Below are positions 33,444 through 43,394 of a stretch of 64,000 bases of DNA, in pieces. How positions within the stretch are numbered: the first letter of the stretch is position 1; every line of letters begins with the position of its first letter. Below the pieces are notes generated by a model that saw only the letters and a list, made by a program, of their open reading frames with translations, did not search any database and was not told the origin of the DNA. Source of the stretch: CAZXSK01 sp964642855 (lineage in GTDB: Bacteria > Planctomycetota > Phycisphaerae > SM23-33); contig CAZXSK010000014.1 in assembly GCA_964642855.1 (NCBI GenBank), forward strand, positions 1 through 64,000. Direction: 5' to 3'. Both the position numbers and the translations under genes were made by a program.

Positions 33444-36400
33444 ATGACCAAGATTCTCCGATCGACGCAACTCGTGCTGCTGGTTTCCACGCTTGTCTTC
33501 ACTGGGTTTTCACCCGTCCAGGCTGACGATGAGAGGGTGGATGCAGCTACCAAGAAGCTCATGGCCGCCCAAGGCCTGTACCAACGGGAACTGTTCGAAC
33601 TGGCCGCCGGAGAATACGAGGAATTCCTCGACAAGTACGGCAAACACAAACTCGCACCACTGGCCAACTATGGCTTGGGGCTCTGCCGGTATCGCCTGGA
33701 GACCTACGACCAGGCTGTCAAGCTGCTGGCCCCGCTGGCCGGGGACAAGGACTTCGACCATCGCGAACCGGCGCTGGCGGTTCTGGGGCACAGCTACATG
33801 CAGTTGGACAAGCCCAAGGAAGCGCTCGAATGCTTCGACGCCATACTGAAGCACTATAAGGACGGCAAGTACGTCGAGCTGGCCCGCCTGAATCGAGGGC
33901 AGGCGCTTTATCTGCTGGACAGGCCCAAAGAGGCCAAGGAAGCCTGCGAGGACTTCCTCAAACGCTACGAGGAGTCCGGGCGACGAGACTCGGCGGAGTA
34001 CTTCCTGGCGATATCGCAGGCTGCATTGGGTGAGCATGGCCCGGCAGCCAAGACACTGGTGGCGTTACTGAAAACGTATAAGGACAGCCCCTACCAACTG
34101 GACGCGAGGCTTCAACTCGGACACTGCCTCGTGGCGATGGACAAGTACCAAGCCGCCCGCAAGGAGTACCAGGACTTCCTGGAAAATGCTCCGGATGACA
34201 GGAAGGCCGAGGGCAAGTACTTCCTCGGCGTTGCAATGCACAAGGAAGACAAACTCGACGACGCCGCCAAGGCGCTCCGCGAGGCCATGGAGAAGCACGG
34301 CAAGGGGGAGTACACCAGGCGGGCCAGGCTGCGGCTGGGCATCGTGCTGCTGGACCACCAGGAAGTCGATCAGGCTCGGAAATTGCTCGAACGCGTTGCC
34401 AAAGACGACGAGGCCCGTCGGCAGACGGCCCGTTACTACCTCGCCCGCTGCGACATGGCTGAAGGCAAGTACGAGGACGCCCGCAAGACGCTTACAGAGT
34501 TGTCCAAGGTCAAGCTCAAGGCGGGCAACCTCGACGAGGTCTTGTACCACCGGGCGGTCTGCGCGATGGCGCTGGAGCAGTTCGGGGAGGCGGCGAAGGA
34601 ATTTGCCGAGTTCCGTCAACTCTGGCCGAAGGCGCCGGAAGCCCCGGACGCAGCATACCGCCAAGCCTACTGCCTGTATCGCAAAGGCGACTACGACCTG
34701 TCCCGCAAGTTGTGCCGGAAGCTGCTTGAGACCGATCTGCCTGAATCGGTCGAGCGGGCGACCAGGGAGCTTCTCGGGGAGAACCTTTTCCTGCTGGAGC
34801 AGTACCAGGAGGCCGCCAAGACCTTCCTGCCCCTGGCCAGCAACGCTGAAGGGGTTCGCAAACTGGAGCTGATCCTGCGCATCGGCCAGTGCTACTACTA
34901 TGGCGGCCAATACGATAAGGCCATCGAGACACTCACGCCACTGGCGATAAGCAAGCAGGCTCCCAAGAACCCCGACCTGTGGGAAGGCGCCCTGCTGTTG
35001 GGCGATGCCCAGCTCAAGGCCGGCCAGAATCCGCAGGCAGTCAAAAGCCTCGAATTGTATCTCACGGCGGCCAAGAGTAAACAGAATGAGGCGCGTCTGA
35101 AGCTGGCACTTGCCCAGCAGCGAGACGATCAGATCTCTGAAGCGATCGATACCCTCGAGGAACTCACCGGGGAGGACAGCAACGACTCGTGGGTGGTACG
35201 GGGCAAGCTCCAGCTGGGGCAGATCTACTACGACAAACAGAAACTCGACGAAGCCGCCAAGCTGCTCCAGGGCGTCATCAAGGCCGATCCCGAGAAGTCG
35301 CTGGCCGTTCCGGCGCGTTACCTGCTGGCGTGGATCGAGATGGAACAGGGCGATTTCGGGAAGGCAGCCGATCGATTCGGCGGGATCGCCAAGGACTATC
35401 CCGAAAGCAACCGTTCCGCCGACGCCGCCTTCCAGCAGGCGGTCTGCCTGGAAAAAGCCGGTAACAGCAAGGACGCCCTCAAGCTGCTGGACGGCTACAC
35501 GGAAAAATACCCCGACAGTGACCATGAGCTCGAGGTCCCTTACCTCATGGCTGTCTGTCTCACGCAGGTGAACCGGCACAAGGATGCCGCCAAGATCCTG
35601 GAGGTCCTCGCAAAGGACAAAAAGGCCCGCTCGGGCGCGGTGCTGTACAAGCTCGCATGGGCATACCGCTCGACCGATCGGAAAGATCGTGCGGTCGAGG
35701 TGTACGGGAAACTGATCGACGAGTTCCCGAAGGATTCGTTCGCTCCGCACGCGAGGGCAGAACTGGCCGGACTGATGTACATCGACGAGCAGTACAAGAA
35801 AGCCGCTGAACTGCTGGAACACGTCATCGCAGACAAATCCGCAGCCAGCGAGTTGCTGCCCGTCTCGCTCTACCGCCTGGGCAGTTGCTACGAGAAACTC
35901 GGGAACTACCGCAAGGCCTCGGAAGTGTTCGGTGTATTCCGCAAGGCCCTGACCGACCATTCGCTCGCTCCGTCGGCTCTCTACCGTGCCGGAGTCGCAG
36001 CGGTCAATGCCGAACAGTACAAAGCCGCCAGGGAGTATTTTCAGACCGTCGCCGACAAGTTCAAAAAGGACGATCTGGCAGCCCCGGCAGAACTGAAAAT
36101 CGGCGAAACTTACAACGAGGAAGGCAACTACGACAAGGCGGCGGAAGCGTACGCCGAGTTCCTCAAGAAGCGTCCTGATTACAAGTACAAGTACCTCGCT
36201 CAATTCGGCTTGGGCTGGGCAATGGAGAATCGCAAGAAATACGACGAGGCCCGCAAGTGGTACGAGAAGGTCGTGGAGGATCACGACGGCCAGACCGCTG
36301 CCCGGGCGCGTTTCCAGATCGGCGAATGCTATTTCGCGGAAGGCAACTACAAAAAGGCAGCCACCGAGCTTCTGAAGGTGGACATCGTCTACGACTACCC

Positions 36401-36557
36401 CAAGTGGGGCGCCCGGGCGCTCTACGAAGCCGGACGGGCCTTCGAAGCTCTCAAGGAATATGGCAAGGCCCGCAAGCAGTACGAGCTGTGCGTCAAGAAG
36501 TACAAGGGAACCACCCCGGCAGCGCTGTCCCAGAAGCAATTGGACGCGATGGACTGA
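33444..36557 (+). CDS. Large exported TPR-repeat protein of the third ExbB/ExbD locus
   Basis: This 1037-residue protein has a signal peptide (TQLVLLVSTLVFTGFSPVQA) and then continuous TPR-type helix pairs for about 1000 residues, perhaps 25 or more, with the standard W/L-G-Y-A-F-P spacing. Examples are LGLCRYRLETYDQAVKLLAP and ELKIGETYNEEGNYDKAAEA. The repeats are Lys/Glu/Asp-rich and often carry YP at the repeat ends, as in periplasmic YbgF-like or PilF-like solenoids. It is expected to be periplasmic and to scaffold an envelope complex. The ExbB gene follows after 81 bp, and the whole set to 41279 reads as one operon, so it is a likely partner of the energised membrane complex. Confidence 0.88.
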   Translation: MTKILRSTQLVLLVSTLVFTGFSPVQADDERVDAATKKLMAAQGLYQRELFELAAGEYEEFLDKYGKHKLAPLANYGLGLCRYRLETYDQAVKLLAPLAGDKDFDHREPALAVLGHSYMQLDKPKEALECFDAILKHYKDGKYVELARLNRGQALYLLDRPKEAKEACEDFLKRYEESGRRDSAEYFLAISQAALGEHGPAAKTLVALLKTYKDSPYQLDARLQLGHCLVAMDKYQAARKEYQDFLENAPDDRKAEGKYFLGVAMHKEDKLDDAAKALREAMEKHGKGEYTRRARLRLGIVLLDHQEVDQARKLLERVAKDDEARRQTARYYLARCDMAEGKYEDARKTLTELSKVKLKAGNLDEVLYHRAVCAMALEQFGEAAKEFAEFRQLWPKAPEAPDAAYRQAYCLYRKGDYDLSRKLCRKLLETDLPESVERATRELLGENLFLLEQYQEAAKTFLPLASNAEGVRKLELILRIGQCYYYGGQYDKAIETLTPLAISKQAPKNPDLWEGALLLGDAQLKAGQNPQAVKSLELYLTAAKSKQNEARLKLALAQQRDDQISEAIDTLEELTGEDSNDSWVVRGKLQLGQIYYDKQKLDEAAKLLQGVIKADPEKSLAVPARYLLAWIEMEQGDFGKAADRFGGIAKDYPESNRSADAAFQQAVCLEKAGNSKDALKLLDGYTEKYPDSDHELEVPYLMAVCLTQVNRHKDAAKILEVLAKDKKARSGAVLYKLAWAYRSTDRKDRAVEVYGKLIDEFPKDSFAPHARAELAGLMYIDEQYKKAAELLEHVIADKSAASELLPVSLYRLGSCYEKLGNYRKASEVFGVFRKALTDHSLAPSALYRAGVAAVNAEQYKAAREYFQTVADKFKKDDLAAPAELKIGETYNEEGNYDKAAEAYAEFLKKRPDYKYKYLAQFGLGWAMENRKKYDEARKWYEKVVEDHDGQTAARARFQIGECYFAEGNYKKAATELLKVDIVYDYPKWGARALYEAGRAFEALKEYGKARKQYELCVKKYKGTTPAALSQKQLDAMD

Positions 36558-36638
36558 TTTGACGCGCAACCGGCCCGAGGCTTCTGGTCTTCAGGCTGGA
36601 ACGCTCTCTCGAAGCGACCACGACAAAAGGAGAAACCA

Positions 36639-37406
36639 GTGAGGTACCTCGGCTACCTGCTGCGCAGAGTTCCATCCTGGCTGATCGTCGCGTTCGTTGT
36701 AGCTTCCGCGGGCACGCTGACCGCCGCCTGGGGAGCCGACGGCCAGGATGACACCGGCCAGACGAAGATGTCGCTGCTGGAACTGCTGCTGAAAGGCAAG
36801 TGGTTCATGGTGCCCATCGGCCTGTGCAGCCTGCTCGGGCTGGCGCTGATCATCGAACGCCTCATCGCGGTCCGCCGATCGGCTGTAACGCCCGTGGGCT
36901 TCGTCCGGGGGTTGGAAGAGGTCCTCCAGAACCACGACCGCTTCGCCGCGATGCAGTACTGCCGGGAGAACGGCTCGCCGATCGCTCGGGTCACCCAGGC
37001 CGGGCTTCGCAGGCAACCCAAGGGCGACCAGGCCGTCGAAGAAGCCATCAGCAACGCCGGCGGTAGCGAGGTCGCCAAGCTCCGCCGGAACCTCCGGCTG
37101 CTGTACGGTGTCTCTGCGGTAGCTCCCATGCTCGGGCTACTCGGAACCGTCTGGGGCATGATTGAAGCGTTTCAGGTAGCCTCGGCGATCGGCCTGGGAC
37201 GGGCAGAGAAACTCGCCACCGGCATCTACGAAGCGCTGGTCACCACCTTCGCCGGACTGACCGTCGCGATTCCCACGCTGATCTTCTACTACTACTTCCA
37301 GAGCAAGATCGACCGGATCGTCACGGAAATGGATGACGTGTCCACCTATCTCGTAGAGGAGTATCTCGGGGAAGCCCCCGCCCCGCCACAGCCGGAGGAG
37401 GTGTAG
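36639..37406 (+). CDS. exbB: ExbB/TolQ/MotA proton-channel protein (third locus)
   Basis: The 255-residue protein has an N-terminal signal-like hydrophobic helix, a short periplasmic loop, and the ExbB membrane core: GKWFMVPIGLCSLLGLALIIERL as the first conserved helix, a cytoplasmic domain with AMQYCREN and GGSEVAKLRRNLRLL, and the last two helices with APMLGLLGTVWGMIEAF and FAGLTVAIPTLIFYYYF. These match the family signature of the proton path. The GTG start at 36639 follows AAAAGGAGA. The ExbD gene starts 1 bp after its stop. Confidence 0.95.
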   Translation: MRYLGYLLRRVPSWLIVAFVVASAGTLTAAWGADGQDDTGQTKMSLLELLLKGKWFMVPIGLCSLLGLALIIERLIAVRRSAVTPVGFVRGLEEVLQNHDRFAAMQYCRENGSPIARVTQAGLRRQPKGDQAVEEAISNAGGSEVAKLRRNLRLLYGVSAVAPMLGLLGTVWGMIEAFQVASAIGLGRAEKLATGIYEALVTTFAGLTVAIPTLIFYYYFQSKIDRIVTEMDDVSTYLVEEYLGEAPAPPQPEEV

Positions 37407-37407
37407 C

Positions 37408-37842
37408 GTGGCCATCCGCGACCCCCAGCCGCAGGGCGAGGAGCCGATCAACCTCATGCCTTTGATCGACATGGTGTTCCTGCTGTTGATCTTCTTCCTG
37501 GTAGCGACCACCTTCACCCAGCAGGAGCGCGAGCTGACAATCCAGCTTCCGGGCACGCGGTCTCTCAGGCCGATGTCCGCCCCGCCCCCGCAGATGATCA
37601 TCAACATCTCCGACCAGGGACAGATCAAGGTGGGCGGGCAGGTCTACAATGCAACGCAGCTGGAAGAAATGCTTCAGACCGTCGCCCGCGATGAGCCCGA
37701 ACGCGAGGTGCTGATCCGTGCAGACGCCGACAGCCCCCACCGCCATTTCGCAGGCGTTGCGAATCTGTGCATCCGGGCAGGCATCCGCAAGGCCAATATC
37801 GGGTACATCGTCAAAGACCCGCAGATCGTTCCGGGCACCTGA
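37408..37842 (+). CDS. exbD: ExbD/TolR biopolymer-transport protein (third locus)
   Basis: The 144-residue protein has the ExbD helix with NLMPLIDMVFLLLIFFLVATTF, its essential Asp (Asp21), and a periplasmic beta-alpha domain ending IGYIVKDPQIVPGT. The GTG start at 37408 has the strong site GGAGGAGGTG located inside the end of exbB. In the assembled complex this subunit carries protons with ExbB and pulls on a TonB-like partner. The protein encoded 20 bp downstream contains a TonB-like helix and is that partner by position. Confidence 0.94.
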   Translation: MAIRDPQPQGEEPINLMPLIDMVFLLLIFFLVATTFTQQERELTIQLPGTRSLRPMSAPPPQMIINISDQGQIKVGGQVYNATQLEEMLQTVARDEPEREVLIRADADSPHRHFAGVANLCIRAGIRKANIGYIVKDPQIVPGT

Positions 37843-37862
37843 TCTTTTTTCCCCCGCAAACC

Positions 37863-40800
37863 ATGGACAGACCCAAGGACAAGACCGACACACCCAGCCG
37901 CCTGGGCATGTGGATCGCTGCCTGGACCTCCCTGGCGCTGGTGCTCGTAGCAGCAGCGGCGCTCGGGGGATACGTCTGGGCAGGGCAGCGCGTCTGGACC
38001 GACGCCGCAGGTCGACCCGTCGCTGACGGCTCGGCCCGGGTTCGTGACGTGGTCTGGGATCAACCCGTCGACCTCGGTCCGCCGGTCAACTCAGCCCGTA
38101 TCGAGCAAGGTCCGTCCCTGTCCCTGGCCGAGGGAGAACTCTACTTCGCGCGGCAGAGCGCCGATGGCAACGGCATGGACCTGATGGTCTCTCAGCGAAC
38201 CGAAAACGGCTGGGGGCAGCCCGAACGGCTGGAGCATGTGAACACGCCGTACGACGAAGTCGATCCGCGCGTAACTCCGGACGGTCGATGGCTGCTGCTG
38301 GCCTCCAACCGCCCGACCGCCGAAGGCGGGTACGACCTCTACGCCGCGCCCCGCACAGCGACCGGGTGGGATAAGCCCGTCAACCTCGGGCCCTCCGTCA
38401 ATTCCGCCGCAGATGAACGCACCCCCTGCCAGATGCCCGACGGCAGCCTGGTCTTCGCCACCACGCGCGAGTCGCCCTCCCGAAATACAGGCGGCTGGGA
38501 TTTGGTCATCGCCCCCCCCGTGAAGTCCGATTCGCCAAGGGAGTTCACGATGGCGTTTCTGCCAGCCCGGCTTCTCGCTGGCATCAACTCACCCTCCGAC
38601 GAACTCGGTCCGGCCGTTACTGCCGAGGGAGACCTGCTGTACTTCGCGTCGGACAGGCCCGGTGGACGAGGCAGGCTTGACCTGTACCGTGGACGAATCG
38701 ACGGCCGCGTCATCCGGGATATCGAACATCTCGGCGACGGGATCAACGGCCCGGGCGACGAGACAAACCCAACCGTAGCCCTTGCCGGACTCGGACTGAT
38801 CTTCACAGCAAGCCCGGCTGACGGCAACGCACCGACAGATCTCATGCTCGTACGCTCCCGGGAGGTCTTTGCGGGACGGCGCGAGCGGGCACTGCCAAGA
38901 CTGCATTGGAGCACCTGGGCGCTGGTTGTCGGCATCGCGATGCTGATCCCGCTGCTGCTGTTCCTCAAGGCTGCCGACTACAGACACTTCTCGCTTCTGC
39001 AGAAATGCGTCGCCCTGTCGGTGCTGGCCCATGTGCTGATCACTACGCTGCTGGGGTTCATGTTCGTCTCGGTAGAGGTCATCGACTACATCGCGGAAGA
39101 GGCCGGGCTGAAGTCGTCAGTGAATCTGGAGCTTTCGCGCGTCGCCCAGATGCGCAGCGAGATGCGCCGCATCAACACCGACCCGGTTCCGGTAACCGAC
39201 CCCAGGCAAGCGGACCTCAAGCCTCTGGATACGGAGCTTGAACCTCGCTCGGCGCCCCAGCCTGCTGAACAGAAATTGCCCGAGTCCAAACCTGACGCAT
39301 CGGTTCGCAATACGTCCGCACCCCCGATGCCTACCCACCGCAATCCACGTGATCTGTCCGAGCCGGAAGAGAAACCAAAGCCAACTGACCGGGAGCGACT
39401 GGATCCGGTCGTCGCTGCTCCCACGCCGATACGACGGGAGGAGCAGAGGCCTCGCACGCCGCAACAGCAACCGGAGCAACTTGCCAGCAAGGACGCGGAG
39501 ATCAAGATCCAGCGTGCCACCACAGACGACATGGAAACCGTCGAACCCGTCGAGACTCGCAGGAAGGCCGACATCCAGGCTGCAGCTCCGCCAGCCCGAC
39601 GCCCGCGGGAGATTGATCCGGACAAGCCTCCTGCCGAGATACCGACCCCCGCCATCCCCGTGGACAACCAGACGATGAAGATCCGCCGAGTGCAAGGACA
39701 GGAGCCTAACGCCCCTGCCGAGCAGAACGCCCGCCTCGCCCAGGCGGAAGCCAGCCCGAATCTCGGCAACAGGCCCGCGACCGACGTCAGCGAGGACGCG
39801 GCCGAAGACGCCTCGCCCGCCCAACGTTCCCTCAAGCCCGCGCCCTCCTCCCGACGGAGACCTGAAGCAGACACCACGCCACAGCCGGATGTGCGCGTGG
39901 AGCTCGCCCAGATCGATCTGGAGGAACCCGCCGGCAAGGCAGCCGACTCCGAGCCGGTCGTACTGGCGGCTACCCGTCAACTCGAAACCGCAGACTCCGA
40001 TGCCCCAGCCCGAGAGGGCCTCGCCCGCCTCGACGAGGACCTCCTGGCTGACATCAAGGCCGACGACCTTCCGCTGAAGCGATCGGCTGAATCGCTGATC
40101 CGCCAGCCGGTGGCCGACCAAGCCCGCAAACCAGCAGCCGACGAAACCTCGCATGAGAAGACACCCAAGGCGGTCCTGCTGCCGATGGAAGGCAAGCTCG
40201 ATCCCGGCAAGCTGGCTTCGCCTCCTGCGTTCGTCGAACGATCGGTCGAGATGAGGCCCAAGCTCATCCGTAAGTTCGGAGGATCCGAGAAATCCGAAGC
40301 CGCTGTGGACCGGGCACTGAAATTCCTGGCCCGATCTCAGCAGAAAGACGGCCGCTGGACACGATTCGGAGACCGCCTGCCCAAACGCAATCGCAAGGAA
40401 ACATCGGAAGCCGACAGCGCCCTCACCGGCCTCGCCGTGCTCTGCTTCCTGGCGAGGAACCATACGCACGCCGACGAGGGCGAGTACCAGGAGACGGTCA
40501 ACAGCGCCGTGAACTTCCTGGTCGAACAACAGGAATCGGACGGTGATCTCTCCGGCACGCGAAGCAAGAACTACCACATGTACAACCAGGGGATCGCAAC
40601 GCTCGCCCTGGCCGAAGCCGCCGCGATGACCGGCGACTATACCCTTAAACAGGCCGCTCTCAAGGGCGCAAGGTACATCATCAAAGGTCAGACCCGCTCC
40701 ACCGGAGGCTGGCGGTACCTGCCCAACTACCGCGACAGCGATACGAGCGTGTTTGGGTGGCAGGTGATGGCGCTTCACTCTACCGAGGGCCTCGGGCTGG

Positions 40801-41279
40801 AAATCCCCGACAGGACCCGCAAGGGAGCCATGAAGTGGCTCGCCAAGTGCTCGAGCGGCCGGGAAGGCATGCTTGCGTCGTACCAGAAAGGCAAACCCAC
40901 CCCGACCATGACCGCCGAAGCGGTCTTCAGCCGCATCTTGCTGGGCCAGGACCTCAACGATCGCCAGAAAGCAGCAGCCGGCAAGTTCATCTTCAACGAC
41001 AGGGCCCTGCGGAGCACGAACTACTACTACTGGTACTACGCCTCGATGGCGCTGATGCAGATGGGCGGAGATCGCTGGGAGAAATGGAACGCGAAGATCC
41101 GCGACCACCTGATCAAAAAGCAGAATACCCGTGGCGGCGACCTCGACGGCAGTTGGGACGATAAGAGCAAGTGGGCGTCCCGGGGCGGCAGAGTCTACAC
41201 GACGACCATGGCTACGCTGACCCTGGAGGTCTACTACCGTTACCTGCCCATGCTGCAGACCGACGACGAGAAGAAGTAA
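37863..41279 (+). CDS. TolB-like propeller / TonB-like helix / terpenoid-cyclase-like toroid fusion
   Basis: This 1138-residue protein has an unusual layout. A first membrane helix (about 16-42) is followed by a PD40/TolB-like beta-propeller (about 60-335) with repeated DLYAAPR-like and DELGPAVTAEGDLLYFASDR blades. Two membrane helices lie at about 348-405; the second holds SVLAH (Ser386, His390), matching the TonB SxxxH motif. A Pro/Glu/Arg-rich linker of about 400 residues precedes a C-terminal prenyltransferase/squalene-cyclase-like alpha-alpha toroid (about 810-1130) with ALKFLARSQQKDGRW and GGWRYLPNYRDSDTSVFGWQ. I see no DxDD or DCTAE-type cyclase motif, so the toroid may be a binding fold. 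It follows exbB-exbD and takes the place of TonB. Confidence 0.82.
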   Translation: MDRPKDKTDTPSRLGMWIAAWTSLALVLVAAAALGGYVWAGQRVWTDAAGRPVADGSARVRDVVWDQPVDLGPPVNSARIEQGPSLSLAEGELYFARQSADGNGMDLMVSQRTENGWGQPERLEHVNTPYDEVDPRVTPDGRWLLLASNRPTAEGGYDLYAAPRTATGWDKPVNLGPSVNSAADERTPCQMPDGSLVFATTRESPSRNTGGWDLVIAPPVKSDSPREFTMAFLPARLLAGINSPSDELGPAVTAEGDLLYFASDRPGGRGRLDLYRGRIDGRVIRDIEHLGDGINGPGDETNPTVALAGLGLIFTASPADGNAPTDLMLVRSREVFAGRRERALPRLHWSTWALVVGIAMLIPLLLFLKAADYRHFSLLQKCVALSVLAHVLITTLLGFMFVSVEVIDYIAEEAGLKSSVNLELSRVAQMRSEMRRINTDPVPVTDPRQADLKPLDTELEPRSAPQPAEQKLPESKPDASVRNTSAPPMPTHRNPRDLSEPEEKPKPTDRERLDPVVAAPTPIRREEQRPRTPQQQPEQLASKDAEIKIQRATTDDMETVEPVETRRKADIQAAAPPARRPREIDPDKPPAEIPTPAIPVDNQTMKIRRVQGQEPNAPAEQNARLAQAEASPNLGNRPATDVSEDAAEDASPAQRSLKPAPSSRRRPEADTTPQPDVRVELAQIDLEEPAGKAADSEPVVLAATRQLETADSDAPAREGLARLDEDLLADIKADDLPLKRSAESLIRQPVADQARKPAADETSHEKTPKAVLLPMEGKLDPGKLASPPAFVERSVEMRPKLIRKFGGSEKSEAAVDRALKFLARSQQKDGRWTRFGDRLPKRNRKETSEADSALTGLAVLCFLARNHTHADEGEYQETVNSAVNFLVEQQESDGDLSGTRSKNYHMYNQGIATLALAEAAAMTGDYTLKQAALKGARYIIKGQTRSTGGWRYLPNYRDSDTSVFGWQVMALHSTEGLGLEIPDRTRKGAMKWLAKCSSGREGMLASYQKGKPTPTMTAEAVFSRILLGQDLNDRQKAAAGKFIFNDRALRSTNYYYWYYASMALMQMGGDRWEKWNAKIRDHLIKKQNTRGGDLDGSWDDKSKWASRGGRVYTTTMATLTLEVYYRYLPMLQTDDEKK

Positions 41280-41303
41280 TCACCCTCGCGACACTGGTTG
41301 TCC

Positions 41304-43394
41304 TCACGGTAAGGGGGGGCGGTCCGATGCAGATACCTCCACGAGCTTACGGTCCCCCCGCCAGCCGACGAGTGCAGTCGGCGAGAACCCCTCCCCCGCT
41401 GCCGGCCAGGTCCAGCGGTCCTTGAACTCCTCGGCTTCGACGGTGACGGTATCGGCCTGCTTGCCTTCGCCCGGCTTGAGCGTAAGCGACAGCCCCACGC
41501 CCCACGGGTCATACACGCTGACCAGTCGCGTGCGTGACGTTCGGGTGGTAAGTCTCAGCTGCTGCCACCCCAGCGCCTTACCACGATGGTCAGCCGGGCT
41601 CTTGACAATCCTGCTGTTGCTGTCGGTCAGGCAGTGGACCGAGAATGGACAGGTAGCCTCGCCTTTGGAAAGCACATACCTGCCCACCTCTTTCTCCGCG
41701 GTCAGCCTGGGTCCTTGGACCAGCCAGCAGATCTCCACGTCCTCGGGCGCACGGACATCGTCCAGCACCAGGATGTACCTGTCCTTCGCCCAGATCATCG
41801 TCCGCCGAAAACGCTCCAGCCCAGGCCGGATCTTCGCGATCGCAGGATACGCCCCGGCGGCTTCCCCTTCCACCACGATCACGTCGCCGGCTTGCTTCCA
41901 CGCGGTCAGAACGGCCATCTTGCTCATATCGCCCCGGCCTGGCTGAGACCACACCCCACCTTCTTTCCGTCCGCGAACCGTCTGGCCTGCGCCGTTGATC
42001 AGGATGGTGTTGTGGTTGGCGGACCTCTTGCTGCGGGAGTAGCGATCCGTCTCTGCCAGGAACTCTCCGCGAGCGAAGATCGTGAAAGACGCGGCGTCCG
42101 GGTCGTCGTGGGCGACGTTGACGTACTTGTAGTTTCGGGCGTTCCGGTAGGCGTTGAGCCGGTAGCCGCCCAGCGGGCCACACTTGAACGTCGCGACCAC
42201 ACCATCCTCATCCCATCGATCCCGCATCGTCGCCAACCCAACGTCCGGAAACAGGGACGCTCTCGTCAGATCGTCCACCGAACCATCGTCCATCGGCTGG
42301 AACCACACCATCGACATCCAGCCCAGCCACCAGGCCTTGGGATTGGCTTCGAAGTGCTTCCTGAGCCCCGCCTGAACGTCAGCCAGACCGTGAACAGCCG
42401 CGCATTTCCACAGGAAGTTGTTGTAGGACCCCATCCCTGCGCTGTCCCCGAAATGCAGAGACTTGTCGAATCCTCCTGCCAGCGTATGCAGCCGGAATCG
42501 CGGCGCGTTCCTGAACCACTTCCCGCGAAGGTACTTCGTGCCGAAGCATCGGTCGGCCGCCTGGCATGCCAGCGTCAGATGCGCCCCGCCGAAGATCAGG
42601 TAGCTCGGGCCCTCATGGCTGGTCCCGTCGGGCGGGAGCCACCGGTTGACCAGTTCCATTTCTTCGAAGCACCTGGCCAGCAGCCAGTCGTCGTCTTTGT
42701 CCCCCTCATAGGCTGCCAGCGTCGCAAGCACCATTCCGGCATTGCGATGCCACCGATGGTTGTTCGCCGGATCGCCCTGCCAGTACGCAACCGCGCCGTT
42801 CCTGTTGAGGTGCCCGCCGTAATACTGCCTGCGAGCCATGGTCAGCAGCTTCCGGCGGAACTTCTCACGAAACGCCTTGCCCAACTCGTCGTGCAACCAG
42901 TCGTAGCACAGCGCCGCCCCGATCAGGATATTTGCCGAACTCATACCGCTGTCCCGCTCGCGGGTCGTCTCCCAGTGGTCCAATGCCAGCAGCAGTTCCA
43001 TGTAGCCTTTCGCCCTGGCCAGCGACTTCTCCTCGCCTGACAGCACGTAATGCAGCGCGGCCGTCGGCATGCGCCACAGCCCCACCCGCTGCCCGTCGGT
43101 GGCATCCTTCAGGAACCCGGGCTTCTCCGGCGCCTTGCAGGCCGGCAGGTAGTCCTCCATCTGCCGGAAAAACGCCTTGCCCTCTTCCTTGGCGAGTCTC
43201 CGTAGCTTCGGGATCTCGTTCGGCCCGAACAGGAGGCGCGGGTGGGTCGACATCGTAGAGGCCACCAGTTTGGGCGGATCCGGTTCGTTCGGATCAGACG
43301 CCGGCACTATGGGCTTACGGCGTTCCGCAGCCCCAACAGCCGCTGCGGAGGCCAGAAGGGCGACCAACGCCATCATCTTTTGCAGGTAACGCAT
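41304..43394 (-). CDS. Heparinase II/III-like polysaccharide lyase family protein
   Basis: The 696-residue protein starts with a signal peptide (MRYLQKMMALVALLASAAAVGA). An alpha/alpha-toroid domain (about 45-400) contains HPRLLFGPNEIPKLRRLAKE, WETTRERDSGMSSANILIGA and DGTSHEGPSYLIFGG. A C-terminal beta-sandwich domain (about 400-690) opens with HDDPDAASFTIFARGEFLAE and contains SANHNTILINGAGQ. This is the heparinase II/III fold; the His/Tyr residues in these segments are the usual catalytic candidates. It would cleave acidic polysaccharides by beta-elimination in the periplasm. The substrate cannot be told. The convergent end lies 24 bp from the toroid-fusion gene. Confidence 0.9.
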   Translation of the reverse strand: MRYLQKMMALVALLASAAAVGAAERRKPIVPASDPNEPDPPKLVASTMSTHPRLLFGPNEIPKLRRLAKEEGKAFFRQMEDYLPACKAPEKPGFLKDATDGQRVGLWRMPTAALHYVLSGEEKSLARAKGYMELLLALDHWETTRERDSGMSSANILIGAALCYDWLHDELGKAFREKFRRKLLTMARRQYYGGHLNRNGAVAYWQGDPANNHRWHRNAGMVLATLAAYEGDKDDDWLLARCFEEMELVNRWLPPDGTSHEGPSYLIFGGAHLTLACQAADRCFGTKYLRGKWFRNAPRFRLHTLAGGFDKSLHFGDSAGMGSYNNFLWKCAAVHGLADVQAGLRKHFEANPKAWWLGWMSMVWFQPMDDGSVDDLTRASLFPDVGLATMRDRWDEDGVVATFKCGPLGGYRLNAYRNARNYKYVNVAHDDPDAASFTIFARGEFLAETDRYSRSKRSANHNTILINGAGQTVRGRKEGGVWSQPGRGDMSKMAVLTAWKQAGDVIVVEGEAAGAYPAIAKIRPGLERFRRTMIWAKDRYILVLDDVRAPEDVEICWLVQGPRLTAEKEVGRYVLSKGEATCPFSVHCLTDSNSRIVKSPADHRGKALGWQQLRLTTRTSRTRLVSVYDPWGVGLSLTLKPGEGKQADTVTVEAEEFKDRWTWPAAGEGFSPTALVGWRGDRKLVEVSASDRPPLP

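Noticed and set aside
34065..36569. Long minus-strand open frame (834 codons) opposite the TPR gene
   Set aside because: It is the antisense shadow of a Lys/Glu-rich TPR gene. The forward strand has signal peptide, repeats and operon context, whereas the antisense lacks a ribosome binding site and family motifs.
39117..41108. Minus-strand open frame of 663 codons opposite the propeller/toroid fusion gene
   Set aside because: It has no ribosome binding site and no motifs; the plus-strand gene is supported by the operon with exbB and exbD.
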